The position numbers and the translations under genes were made by a program. Below the pieces are notes generated by a model that was not told the origin of the DNA, did no database searches, and was given only the letters and a program-made list of their open reading frames with translations. Shown one piece after another: positions 47,732 to 55,844 of a stretch of DNA of 64,000 nt. Where the stretch lies: assembly GCF_001306415.1 (NCBI RefSeq), contig NZ_LDJX01000005.1:124001-188000 (forward strand), written 5' to 3'. Numbering within the stretch: the stretch's first letter is position 1; each line of letters opens with the position of its first letter. This stretch comes from Croceitalea dokdonensis DOKDO 023 (lineage in GTDB: Bacteria; Bacteroidota; Bacteroidia; Flavobacteriales; Flavobacteriaceae).

Positions 47732-48463
47732 ATGAAAAAAATATCCGTTTCTCTGGCTACTGCCGGAATGTTTATTTTAGGTACTGGTACAGCTTCTGCT
47801 GCATTACTACAAGAAGAGGGTGCTGAGACGAGCAAAGCTTTTACCCAAGTATTGAAAGAGCAATTTATCCAAGGTGGTCCTGCATTTATGGGTATCGTAT
47901 TGTTATGTTTGATATTGGGGCTTGCCGTTGCCATTGAGCGTATCATCTATTTAAATTTGGCAAGTACCAATTCTTCAAAATTAAAGCAGCAAGTAGAGGA
48001 CGCATTGGCATCTGGCGGTGTTGAAGCTGCAAAAGAAGTTTGTAGAAACACCAAAGGCCCTGTTGCCTCTATATTCTATCAAGGTTTGGATAGGGTAGGT
48101 GAAGGCCTGGAATCTGCAGAAAAAGCTGTGGTGTCCTACGGAGGTGTTCAAATGGGTCAGTTGGAGAAAAACGTTTCTTGGTTGTCTTTATTCATTGCCA
48201 TTGCACCCATGCTTGGGTTCATGGGTACCGTAATTGGTATGATTCAGGCTTTCCAGAAAATTGCTGCAGTTGGTAACTTAAGTGCTTCACTTATTGCTGG
48301 TGATATTCAGGTAGCCCTGTTAACAACGGTATTTGGGTTGATTACGGCTATTATCCTTCAAATTTTTTACAACTATATTATTGCTAAAATCGATGGTATC
48401 GTAAACGATATGGAAGACTCATCAATCTCTTTGATTGATATGTTGGCTGCCCATAAGAAGTAA
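47732..48463 (+). CDS. exbB: ExbB/TolQ/MotA proton channel protein
   Basis: 243-aa inner-membrane subunit of the ExbB-ExbD motor that powers TonB. It has a signal-like N-terminal helix (ATAGMFILGTGTASA), then the MotA/ExbB layout: helix at about 50-68, a long cytosolic part (VEAAKEVCRNTKGPVASIFYQGLDRVGEG), two helices at about 150-215 with IAPMLGFMGTVIGMIQAF and LLTTVFGLITAIILQIF. The Pro/Gly/Thr residues line the proton path. Start at ATG 47732; a TTG three codons earlier is less likely. Heads an operon with a small membrane protein and exbD genes. Confidence 0.93.
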   Translation: MKKISVSLATAGMFILGTGTASAALLQEEGAETSKAFTQVLKEQFIQGGPAFMGIVLLCLILGLAVAIERIIYLNLASTNSSKLKQQVEDALASGGVEAAKEVCRNTKGPVASIFYQGLDRVGEGLESAEKAVVSYGGVQMGQLEKNVSWLSLFIAIAPMLGFMGTVIGMIQAFQKIAAVGNLSASLIAGDIQVALLTTVFGLITAIILQIFYNYIIAKIDGIVNDMEDSSISLIDMLAAHKK

Positions 48464-48488
48464 TTGATAACCTTAAAACTATCGAATC

Positions 48489-48935
48489 ATGCATAAAATA
48501 TTAAAAATTGTTCTCATCGTCATTGGTGTTATAGGGGCTGCGTTAAGTTTCTTTTTCATGCCATCCGGTGATGACCCGGAGGCCATTAACAGTGGTGCTA
48601 TTGATTTAATGTTCATATTAACATGGATATTGTTGATTGCCGCTTCTGCATTTGCCTTGTTTTTTGGTCTTAAAAAGATGATGACTTCACCGGGCGGACT
48701 TAAAAAAGCACTTTTTGCCTTAGGTGGGTTAGCTGTTTTATTTATCGTAGGTTACGCCCTTTCTAGTGGAGATGAGGCAAAAGCTGTGGTAGACACTTTC
48801 AGTGGAAAAGACATACAACCAACGGAAAGTACAGTTAAAACCATAGGGATGATGCTCAATGTGTTCTTTATGATGACCGGGGTTGCCGTGCTTTTAATGG
48901 TATTGCCTGGCGTAAAGAGATTAATCGGTAAATAA
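48489..48935 (+). CDS. small membrane protein of the exbB-exbD operon
   Basis: 148-aa protein with four predicted helices (about 3-24, 37-58, 69-90 and 122-145) and no recognised domain. It sits between exbB and exbD with short gaps (25 and 11 bp), a place occupied by similar unknown membrane proteins in other Flavobacteriaceae. A part in the Exb/Tol motor complex is likely by position only. Confidence 0.75.
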   Translation: MHKILKIVLIVIGVIGAALSFFFMPSGDDPEAINSGAIDLMFILTWILLIAASAFALFFGLKKMMTSPGGLKKALFALGGLAVLFIVGYALSSGDEAKAVVDTFSGKDIQPTESTVKTIGMMLNVFFMMTGVAVLLMVLPGVKRLIGK

Positions 48936-48946
48936 AAAATAAAATT

Positions 48947-49567
48947 ATGCCTAGAAGAAAAGGAGCACCAGAGGTGAACGCCGGTTCCATGGCAGACATT
49001 GCATTCTTGTTACTTATCTTTTTCTTGGTAACCACTACCATTGAAACAGATGCTGGCTTGGATCGTATGTTGCCTCCAATAGAACCACCAACGGAAGACC
49101 CTCCGGTCATTAAGCAGAAAAATATCTTTACCGTAAATATCAATAAGAACGGTCAGCTTTTGGTAGAGGAGAAAATTATGAACATCAAGGATTTAAGAGC
49201 GGCTGCCACTGAGTTTCTTGATAATGGTGGAGCACCCCAAGGACCAGAGTACTGTTCCTATTGTAAGGGGAAAAGAGATCCAAATTCCTCGGATAATCCT
49301 AATAAAGCCATTATTTCGTTAAAAAATGATAGGGAGACCAAATATGCTACCTACATCACTGTACAGAATGAATTGGTAGGTGCATATAATGACTTAAGGA
49401 ACAGGGAGGCACAAAGGCTGTTTAATCGTGACTTTGTGGATATGGAAGCGGAATACCTTAATCCAGAAACCCCTAGCGCGGTCCGGGAAGAATTAAAGGA
49501 TAAGGTAAAAAAGATTCAAGATTTGTTTCCGCAGAAACTATCTGAAGCAGAAACCTCAACAAACTAA
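48947..49567 (+). CDS. ExbD/TolR-type protein, long form (A1)
   Basis: 206-aa ExbD family protein: N-terminal basic segment, a transmembrane helix with MADIAFLLLIFFLVTTT (about 17-33), whose Asp is the proton-carrying residue, then a periplasmic domain longer than usual. The insert contains CSYCKGKRDPNSSDNP (about 101-116), a CxxC with SSD(N/H)P that recurs in the paralogue at 50254. A coiled tail follows. Operates with ExbB and TonB. Confidence 0.9.
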   Translation: MPRRKGAPEVNAGSMADIAFLLLIFFLVTTTIETDAGLDRMLPPIEPPTEDPPVIKQKNIFTVNINKNGQLLVEEKIMNIKDLRAAATEFLDNGGAPQGPEYCSYCKGKRDPNSSDNPNKAIISLKNDRETKYATYITVQNELVGAYNDLRNREAQRLFNRDFVDMEAEYLNPETPSAVREELKDKVKKIQDLFPQKLSEAETSTN

Positions 49568-49578
49568 AATTTAAAAGT

Positions 49579-50061
49579 ATGGCGAAGTTTGCTAAAAAGA
49601 AAGATGGTGATTTACCAGCTGTATCAACAGCGTCCTTGCCTGATATTGTGTTTATGTTACTGTTTTTCTTTATGACTGTAACCACAATGAAGGATAGCTC
49701 CATCATGGTAGAAAATACCTTGCCAAATGCCTCTGAAACTAAAAAGTTGGAAAAGAAGGATAGGATTATTTACATCTTTGCCGGAAAGCCAACCAAAGAG
49801 TACCAGAGCGTTTATGGAACGGAGACAAGAATACAACTTAACGATAAATTTGCCAACGTTAACGAAGTAGGCTCTTATATTCTTGCAGAGCGGGCCAAAA
49901 AGCCACAGGAATTGCAAAATGTATTGACTACAGCTTTAAAGGTAGACAAAGAGGCCAATATGGGTCTTATCTCCGATATAAAGCAGGAGTTACGTAAGGT
50001 AAATGCCTTAAAGGTAAACTACACTACCTTTGAAGGTGATGCCTTCAATAACATCCAATAA
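49579..50061 (+). CDS. ExbD/TolR-type protein, short form (B1)
   Basis: 160-aa ExbD family protein: VSTASLPDIVFMLLFFFMTVT at about 14-34 (transmembrane helix with the essential Asp) and a standard periplasmic domain (RIIYIFAGKPTKEYQSVYG...TALKVDKEANMGLISDIKQEL). Eleven bases behind A1. A terminator follows at 50091, so exbB-unknown-A1-B1 forms one transcription unit. Confidence 0.9.
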   Translation: MAKFAKKKDGDLPAVSTASLPDIVFMLLFFFMTVTTMKDSSIMVENTLPNASETKKLEKKDRIIYIFAGKPTKEYQSVYGTETRIQLNDKFANVNEVGSYILAERAKKPQELQNVLTTALKVDKEANMGLISDIKQELRKVNALKVNYTTFEGDAFNNIQ

Positions 50062-50090
50062 GGATAGTTATAGAATTGACAAGAAGTTAC

Positions 50091-50117
50091 AAGCCCCACT
50101 TTCGTGGGGCTTTTTTT
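50091..50117 (+). terminator. terminator behind the first exbD pair
   Basis: Stem AAGCCCCAC / GTGGGGCTT with loop TTTC, followed by TTTTT. It divides the two exbD pairs into separate units. The 130 bp after it (50118-50253) carry the promoter region of the second pair. Confidence 0.88.
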
Positions 50118-50253
50118 ATGATTTAGGGTATACAAGGAGGTCCAATCGCTCACCCATAGGCGAAGTTCCCTCATTGCAGGTGGATAAGTAGATTAATTTT
50201 TAGGTAATTCAAGGTATAAACAAGGTAGATACTACCTTTTAAACCTTGAAGAT

Positions 50254-50856
50254 ATGGCAACAAGAAAACAAATGCCTGAGGTAAATGCCGGTTCCATGGC
50301 AGATATAGCCTTTTTACTACTTATCTTTTTTTTGGTGACCACCACCATTGAATCCGATGTTGGGCTATCTGTAAAACTCCCAAAAGACAATAATACGGCA
50401 ACCGTTCTGGAACGCAATGTTTTAAGGGTAAGCCTCAACGCGAGCAACGAGGTTTTGGTAGAGGATAGCTTAGTTCCGATTAAGGATTTACGGGAAATTG
50501 CCATAGCTTTTTTGGACAATGGTGGTCTAGTAGGCGGAAAGGGAAAATGCGAGTATTGTCAAGGTGCTAGGGATGGGGCTTCTTCAGATCATCCGCAGAA
50601 AGCTGTCATTTCCATTTCAACCACCCGCGCTACAAAGTATGGCCTTTTTATTGCGGTACAGAATGAGTTGGCAGCTGCGTACAATGTACTGCGTAACCGG
50701 GAAGGGCTATCACGCTATAATGCCAGTTATGTGGATTTGATTCACCTATATGAAAGTACGGCTACCCATATGGAGGAAAAAGCCCTGCTAAAGTCAAAAA
50801 TAGAGCATTTGCGCACTTTGTTCCCAAAACTAATATCAGAAACCAACGTTAACTAA
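50254..50856 (+). CDS. ExbD/TolR-type protein, long form (A2)
   Basis: 200-aa paralogue of A1 (48947): both share EVNAGSMADIAFLLLIFFLV nearly unchanged and the periplasmic CxYC...SSD(N/H)P insert (here CEYCQGARDGASSDHP), followed by KYGLFIAVQNELAAAYNVLRNRE, also alike. The proton-carrying Asp is present. Clearly a tandem duplicate of the pair with its own upstream region. Confidence 0.9.
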   Translation: MATRKQMPEVNAGSMADIAFLLLIFFLVTTTIESDVGLSVKLPKDNNTATVLERNVLRVSLNASNEVLVEDSLVPIKDLREIAIAFLDNGGLVGGKGKCEYCQGARDGASSDHPQKAVISISTTRATKYGLFIAVQNELAAAYNVLRNREGLSRYNASYVDLIHLYESTATHMEEKALLKSKIEHLRTLFPKLISETNVN

Positions 50857-50867
50857 AACATGCTCTT

Positions 50868-51338
50868 ATGAGTTTCAGAAAAACAATGAATAGAGAAAAG
50901 ATTCCCCAAGTTTCTACTGCATCCTTACCAGATATCGTTTTTATTTTATTGTTCTTTTTTATGACGGTTACCGTTGTAAAAAACACGGATTATCTGGTAG
51001 ACTACGCCTTGCCTTATGCGCAGGATGCAGAAGCACTGGCTCCACCGGATAGGGTGATAGAACTTATTGTGGGGCAGCCTAAACAGCAATTCAGGTCCAA
51101 ATGGGGCAAGCAAGCAAGGGTTCAATTAAACGGGAAATTAATGGCGGTAAAGGATGTAGGGAATTTTGTCCTCTCGGAACTGGGTAAAATGCCCGAGTAT
51201 CTCCAAAGGGTGGCGGTTGTTTCTCTAAAGATAGATGAGGCGGTACCTATGGGAATGGTAGCTGACCTAAAGGAGCAATTGAAAAACGTGCAGGTCTATA
51301 AAATACACTATGTTACTCATGAGGTAGAAGAACCATGA
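50868..51338 (+). CDS. ExbD/TolR-type protein, short form (B2)
   Basis: 156-aa paralogue of B1: VSTASLPDIVFILLFFFMTV at about 15-34 and a matching periplasmic domain (VIELIVGQPKQQFRSKWGKQARVQLNGK; VSLKIDEAVPMGMVADLKEQL). Eleven bases behind A2, the same spacing as in the first pair. Confidence 0.9.
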   Translation: MSFRKTMNREKIPQVSTASLPDIVFILLFFFMTVTVVKNTDYLVDYALPYAQDAEALAPPDRVIELIVGQPKQQFRSKWGKQARVQLNGKLMAVKDVGNFVLSELGKMPEYLQRVAVVSLKIDEAVPMGMVADLKEQLKNVQVYKIHYVTHEVEEP

Positions 51339-51438
51339 GTAACCCTTAGAGAGGTCCGTTGGATAAACTAACCTATGGCATACCAGATTTTAAGCTAAAA
51401 TCTAGGTAAAATATTTTAACTTAAGTTACCTTGCATTC

Positions 51439-52140
51439 ATGTTTTTGAGACGCCTCATTATTCCCGTTTGTATATTTTTTCTACTACAGGTAAAGGCCCA
51501 GAACATGGTGGATAGTAGAGCTGTTAAAGGGTTGGACAACACCTACCTGGAGGATCAGTTCTATGCAGGCCTGGCCTATAATTTTATTACGGACTTACCA
51601 GCCAATGTGGTCCTACGAAACTTATCTTATAATTTGCGTTTTGGGTTCGTCAAAGACCTTCCTTTAAACGCACAAAGAAACTTTGGTCTAGGTGTGGGTT
51701 TTGGTTATGACGTAAATTCTTATTATACCAATATGGTTGCGGAGGAGATAAATGGTGATATTGGCTATAGGTTAACGTTACCTACCGAGAATATAAACCG
51801 AACAAAGTTAGAAACCCATGCTGTTGAGTTTCCATTGGAAATACGGTGGCGCACCTCCAACAGCGAAGATTATAAGTTTTGGAGGATATATGGCGGAGTA
51901 AAATCTTCGTATGTATTCTCTAGAAGGTCAAAAACTGTAAGTGATTCTGGTTCTAGCAGTTTTTCTAACACAGATGTGCGTAATTGGCAACATGGGCTCA
52001 CTCTTAGTTTTGGTTACAATACCTGGAACATACAGCTTTTTTATGCCTTAAATCCCCTTTTGGAAGACGGGGTTACCTTAAATACAGAGCCCATAGCACT
52101 TCGCCCTTTGCGGGTTGGGGTGGTTTTCTATATTCTATAA
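51439..52140 (+). CDS. PorT-like outer-membrane beta-barrel protein
   Basis: 233-aa exported protein (signal MFLRRLIIPVCIFFLLQVKAQ) with about eight amphipathic beta strands and a C-terminal aromatic-hydrophobic end (LRVGVVFYIL), matching the PorT-family porin domain. Length and the neighbourhood (exbD genes upstream, rpoN and asnS nearby) fit PorT/SprT of the type IX secretion system, but I cannot prove orthology by eye. Six-base overlap with the convergent gene at 52135. Confidence 0.72.
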   Translation: MFLRRLIIPVCIFFLLQVKAQNMVDSRAVKGLDNTYLEDQFYAGLAYNFITDLPANVVLRNLSYNLRFGFVKDLPLNAQRNFGLGVGFGYDVNSYYTNMVAEEINGDIGYRLTLPTENINRTKLETHAVEFPLEIRWRTSNSEDYKFWRIYGGVKSSYVFSRRSKTVSDSGSSSFSNTDVRNWQHGLTLSFGYNTWNIQLFYALNPLLEDGVTLNTEPIALRPLRVGVVFYIL

Positions 52141-52740
52141 CCAATACTGCAACAATACCAGTTGTGAAATAATGCCAACCATTAAGCCTACCAAAACCTC
52201 GGGTTTGGAGTGTGCATGCATATACAGTCTAGAAGTGGCTACCAAGCCGGTGGTCAGGGTAAAGATAGCAATGGCAAAAGTAATGTTGACCTCAAAGTGG
52301 ATGCTCAACGCAATTAAGAACATTAATAGGTTTCCCATGCCTAAAAGATGCAGGCTTATACGCATTTTAAAAAATAACAGTAGTAGTGCCGTGGAGGTGG
52401 AAACGACTAGTCCAATAAAGAAATAATAGAGTTCATGAACGTAATGCTGGGGAATCACCTTATATAAAATGAGAAAGAAAAGTACAAGGCTAATGTAAAG
52501 TGGATATTTTCGCTCCTTTAAGGTTGGCGCAAAAATAGAGCTGATAAGTCCCAAATTTCTAAGGATAAAAAATGCCAATATCGGAATGATCACGGTTAGG
52601 ATAAAGATGGGTAGTATATTGCCTCCCTGCACAGATAAGGAGGTATATTTTGGTGTTACAAGGAAATAGGAGACAGTACCTGCTATTGGAATAAAAAGTG
52701 GATGAAAAATATAGGAGACGGAAGTAAAGACCTTGTCCAT
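52135..52740 (-). CDS. PAP2-like membrane protein
   Basis: 201-aa, six-helix membrane protein. The sixth-helix segment TSRLYMHAHSKPEVLVGLMVG resembles motif 3 of PAP2 phosphatases (SRxxxxxHxxxDVxxG). The PSGH motif is not obvious (SLHLLGMGN occupies the place), so catalysis is uncertain. The ATG overlaps the rpoN stop by one base (TAATG), indicating coupling. In flavobacteria such a protein typically sits beside rpoN. Function unknown. Confidence 0.65.
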   Translation of the reverse strand: MDKVFTSVSYIFHPLFIPIAGTVSYFLVTPKYTSLSVQGGNILPIFILTVIIPILAFFILRNLGLISSIFAPTLKERKYPLYISLVLFFLILYKVIPQHYVHELYYFFIGLVVSTSTALLLLFFKMRISLHLLGMGNLLMFLIALSIHFEVNITFAIAIFTLTTGLVATSRLYMHAHSKPEVLVGLMVGIISQLVLLQYWL

Positions 52741-54197
52741 TAAATTTCTTTTCTGAGGCGAGCTACCGGAATGCCCAATAATTCCCTATATTTTGCCACC
52801 GTCCGCCGGGCTATTGGATATCCTTTGTCTTTTAATATTTTGGCCAGTTTATCATCCGTCAATGGTTTTTTCTTGGTTTCCTCACCAATAACGGTCTCCA
52901 AAATCTTCTTGATCTCCGTAGTGGACACGTCTTCACCCTGCTCATTTTTCATAGATTCTGAAAATAGGGATTTGATGAGCTTAGTGCCATAGGGTGTATC
53001 TACATATTTGCTATTGGCCACACGGGAAACGGTAGAAACGTCCATTTGTATTTTGTCTGCAATATCTTTTAATATCATGGGCCGCAGTTTGCGCTCGTCA
53101 CCGGTTAAAAAGTATTCCTTCTGATATTCCATGATGGTACTCATGGTCACGAACAACGTCTGTTGGCGCTGCTTGATGGCATCTATGAACCACTTGGCGG
53201 CATCCAATTTCTGCTTGATGAACAGTACCGTATCTTTTTGGGCCTTGGATTTCTTTTTGGTGTCCTTGTACCCTTTTAGCATCTCATTGTAGTTTTTGGA
53301 TACATGCAGCTCTGGAGCGTTCCTACCGTTTAAGGTTAGCTCTAAATCCCCATCTACAATGCGAATGGAAAAATCAGGAATCACATGCTCGATCATTTTG
53401 GTGTTGCCAGAATAAGAACCGCCAGGTTTGGGGTTCAGCCTCTCTATTTCCGCAATGGCAGCTTTGAGTTCTTCTTCCGTGATATTGTGTTTGGCGATGA
53501 GCTTTTGGTAGTGTTTTTTGGTAAACTGGTCAAAAGAACGCTTAAGAATTGTGGTGGCCAGTTCAATAGGGGGTGTAGGTTCCTTTCTGGTTAACTGCAG
53601 TATCAGACATTCGTCCAGGCTTCTGGCACCTACGCCCGGTGGATCCAAGGACTGTACCGTTTTTAATACTTTAAGGATGCTTTCCTCATCCGTATAAATG
53701 TTTTGGGTAAATGCAAGATCATCCATGATATCGGCTATTGGCCTCCGGATATAGCCGCTTTCATCTATACTGCCCACCAAAAATTCCGCAATGGACCACT
53801 CCTCATCACTTAAATAGACCGTATTGAGTTGGTTGACCAAATACTGGTTAAAAGAAATACCCGCTGCATAGGGCACGCTCTTTTCATCCTCATCTGCGCT
53901 GTAATTATTGGCATGGGTTCTATAGTCTGGAATTTCGTCGTCACTTAGATAATCATCAATATTGATGTCTTCCGCGGTAATGGTCTCGCTGTCGTCCAAA
54001 TCATCATAGGTGTCCTCGTAAGGGTCTTCATTGATCTCATTTTCCTCTTTGCCACTCTCCAATGCAGGGTTTTCCTCTAATTCTTGCTTCAATTTTTGTT
54101 CAAAAGCCAGGGTTGGCAATTGTATGAGCTTCATCAACTGTATCTGTTGGGGAGATAGTTTTTGTGAAAGCTTAAATTGAAGGTTTTGTTTTAGCAT
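52740..54197 (-). CDS. rpoN: RNA polymerase sigma-54 factor
   Basis: 485-aa sigma-54. Region I is Gln-rich (LKLSQKLSPQQIQLMKLIQLP, about 8-28), region II acidic (about 45-100), core-binding domain at about 110-300 (DPPGVGARSLDECLILQL), and the C-terminal DNA-binding part with the RpoN box ARRTVAKYRE near 462. It directs transcription at -24/-12 promoters together with AAA+ activators. The PAP2-like gene is coupled behind it, and asnS ends 36 bp upstream on the same strand. Confidence 0.96.
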   Translation of the reverse strand: MLKQNLQFKLSQKLSPQQIQLMKLIQLPTLAFEQKLKQELEENPALESGKEENEINEDPYEDTYDDLDDSETITAEDINIDDYLSDDEIPDYRTHANNYSADEDEKSVPYAAGISFNQYLVNQLNTVYLSDEEWSIAEFLVGSIDESGYIRRPIADIMDDLAFTQNIYTDEESILKVLKTVQSLDPPGVGARSLDECLILQLTRKEPTPPIELATTILKRSFDQFTKKHYQKLIAKHNITEEELKAAIAEIERLNPKPGGSYSGNTKMIEHVIPDFSIRIVDGDLELTLNGRNAPELHVSKNYNEMLKGYKDTKKKSKAQKDTVLFIKQKLDAAKWFIDAIKQRQQTLFVTMSTIMEYQKEYFLTGDERKLRPMILKDIADKIQMDVSTVSRVANSKYVDTPYGTKLIKSLFSESMKNEQGEDVSTTEIKKILETVIGEETKKKPLTDDKLAKILKDKGYPIARRTVAKYRELLGIPVARLRKEI

Positions 54198-54233
54198 GGT
54201 GCTGTTGTCTTTCCTTAAAGTTAAGAAATCAAA

Positions 54234-55667
54234 TTAAAACGATGCGTTTTGAGGAGTCCTGGGAAAGGGAATAACGTCCCTAATGTTGCCCATACCTGTG
54301 GTAAATTGCACTAATCTTTCAAATCCAAGGCCAAAACCACTATGTACGGCCGTGCCAAATTTCCTTAAGTCCAAATACCACCAAAGTTCCTCTTCATCAA
54401 TCTGTAGTTCTGCCATTTTTTGCTTTAGTACATCCAAACGTTCTTCCCGTTGCGAACCACCCACAATTTCACCAATACCGGGAAATAGCACGTCCATGGC
54501 CCTTACGGTTTTACCATCCTCATTTAATCGCATATAAAACGCCTTGATGTCCGCAGGATAATCAAAGAGTATCACGGGACATTTAAAGTGTTTCTCCACC
54601 AAAAATCGCTCGTGTTCACTTTGTAGGTCCGCACCCCATTCTTCAATGATATAGTTGAATTTTTTCTTCTTGTTGGGCTTACTGTTTTTAAGGATTTCTA
54701 TGGCCTCCGTGTAGGATACTCTCTTAAACTTGTTATCCACAACAAACCTAAGTTTCTCTATCAGTGCCATTTCGCTTCGTTGGGCAATTGGTTTTCCTTT
54801 TTCTTCGTCTAGCAATCGTTTTTCCAAGAACGCCAAATCATCCCCACAATGCTCTAGCACGTATTTTAGTACCCATTGGATAAAGTCCTCCGCAAGGTCC
54901 ATATTGTCATTCAAATCATAAAAAGCCATCTCGGGTTCAATCATCCAAAATTCCGCTAAATGCCTAGATGTGTTGGAGTTTTCCGCACGGAATGTAGGGC
55001 CAAAGGTGTACACTTTTCCCAAGCCCATGGCGTAAGACTCTGCCTCTAGCTGTCCAGATACGGTTAGGTTGGTCTCCTTGCCAAAGAAATCTTCCTTGTA
55101 ATCTACTTGGCCGTCCGCAGTCAACGGCGGTTGTTTTGCATCAAGGGTAGTTACCCTAAACATTTCTCCCGCTCCCTCGGCATCGGAGCCTGTGATAATG
55201 GGGGCGTGGAAATAATAGAACCCATTGTTTTGAAAATAGGTATGTACGGCATAAGAAAGTGCCGAGCGTAATCTCATCACCGCAGAAAAGGTATTGGTCC
55301 TTACCCGTAGATGTGCCTTTTCCCGTAAAAACTCAAAAGAGTGTTTTTTAGGTTGAATTGGATATGTTTCCGCATCTGCCTCCCCATGAATATATATAGC
55401 ACTTACTTGGATTTCAACAGATTGCCCCCTTCCTTGGCTTTCTACCAAAATCCCGGTAACCTTAATTGCGGCACCTGTAGATATGGATTTAATTAGAGCC
55501 TCATCAAACTGCTCAAAATCGATGACACACTGGATGTTATGTAGGGTAGAACCATCATTTAGGGCGATAAACCTATTGCTCCTAAAGGTTTTGACCCATC
55601 CATTTACATGTACTTCTTGGTTGTTAGGGGTGGTTTGTAACAAGGTTTTAACCGAAATCTTTCCCAT
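54234..55667 (-). CDS. asnS: asparaginyl-tRNA synthetase
   Basis: 477-aa class II aminoacyl-tRNA synthetase charging tRNA-Asn. N-terminal OB-fold anticodon-binding domain (HVNGWVKTFRSNRFIALNDGS, about 20-40), class II motif 2 FRAENSNTSRHLAEFWMIEPE, and motif 3 GFGLGFERLVQF near the end. Length and the Asn-specific features fit AsnRS rather than AspRS. Its presence suggests direct Asn-tRNA formation. Confidence 0.96.
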   Translation of the reverse strand: MGKISVKTLLQTTPNNQEVHVNGWVKTFRSNRFIALNDGSTLHNIQCVIDFEQFDEALIKSISTGAAIKVTGILVESQGRGQSVEIQVSAIYIHGEADAETYPIQPKKHSFEFLREKAHLRVRTNTFSAVMRLRSALSYAVHTYFQNNGFYYFHAPIITGSDAEGAGEMFRVTTLDAKQPPLTADGQVDYKEDFFGKETNLTVSGQLEAESYAMGLGKVYTFGPTFRAENSNTSRHLAEFWMIEPEMAFYDLNDNMDLAEDFIQWVLKYVLEHCGDDLAFLEKRLLDEEKGKPIAQRSEMALIEKLRFVVDNKFKRVSYTEAIEILKNSKPNKKKKFNYIIEEWGADLQSEHERFLVEKHFKCPVILFDYPADIKAFYMRLNEDGKTVRAMDVLFPGIGEIVGGSQREERLDVLKQKMAELQIDEEELWWYLDLRKFGTAVHSGFGLGFERLVQFTTGMGNIRDVIPFPRTPQNASF

Positions 55668-55844
55668 GGGCTATCTTCAAATTTAGGGTGTAAAGATAAC
55701 TTTTTGGGGGGATAAATTTCATGTAAAACCAAACAACCCTGCGCTGCAATCTGGTATTGTTTAAAGAAATTGGTGTTACATGATTTCAGAACCAATATGG
55801 CGCAATCTTTGGACCAATTGGAACCGTACCACTATGTAGCTTAC

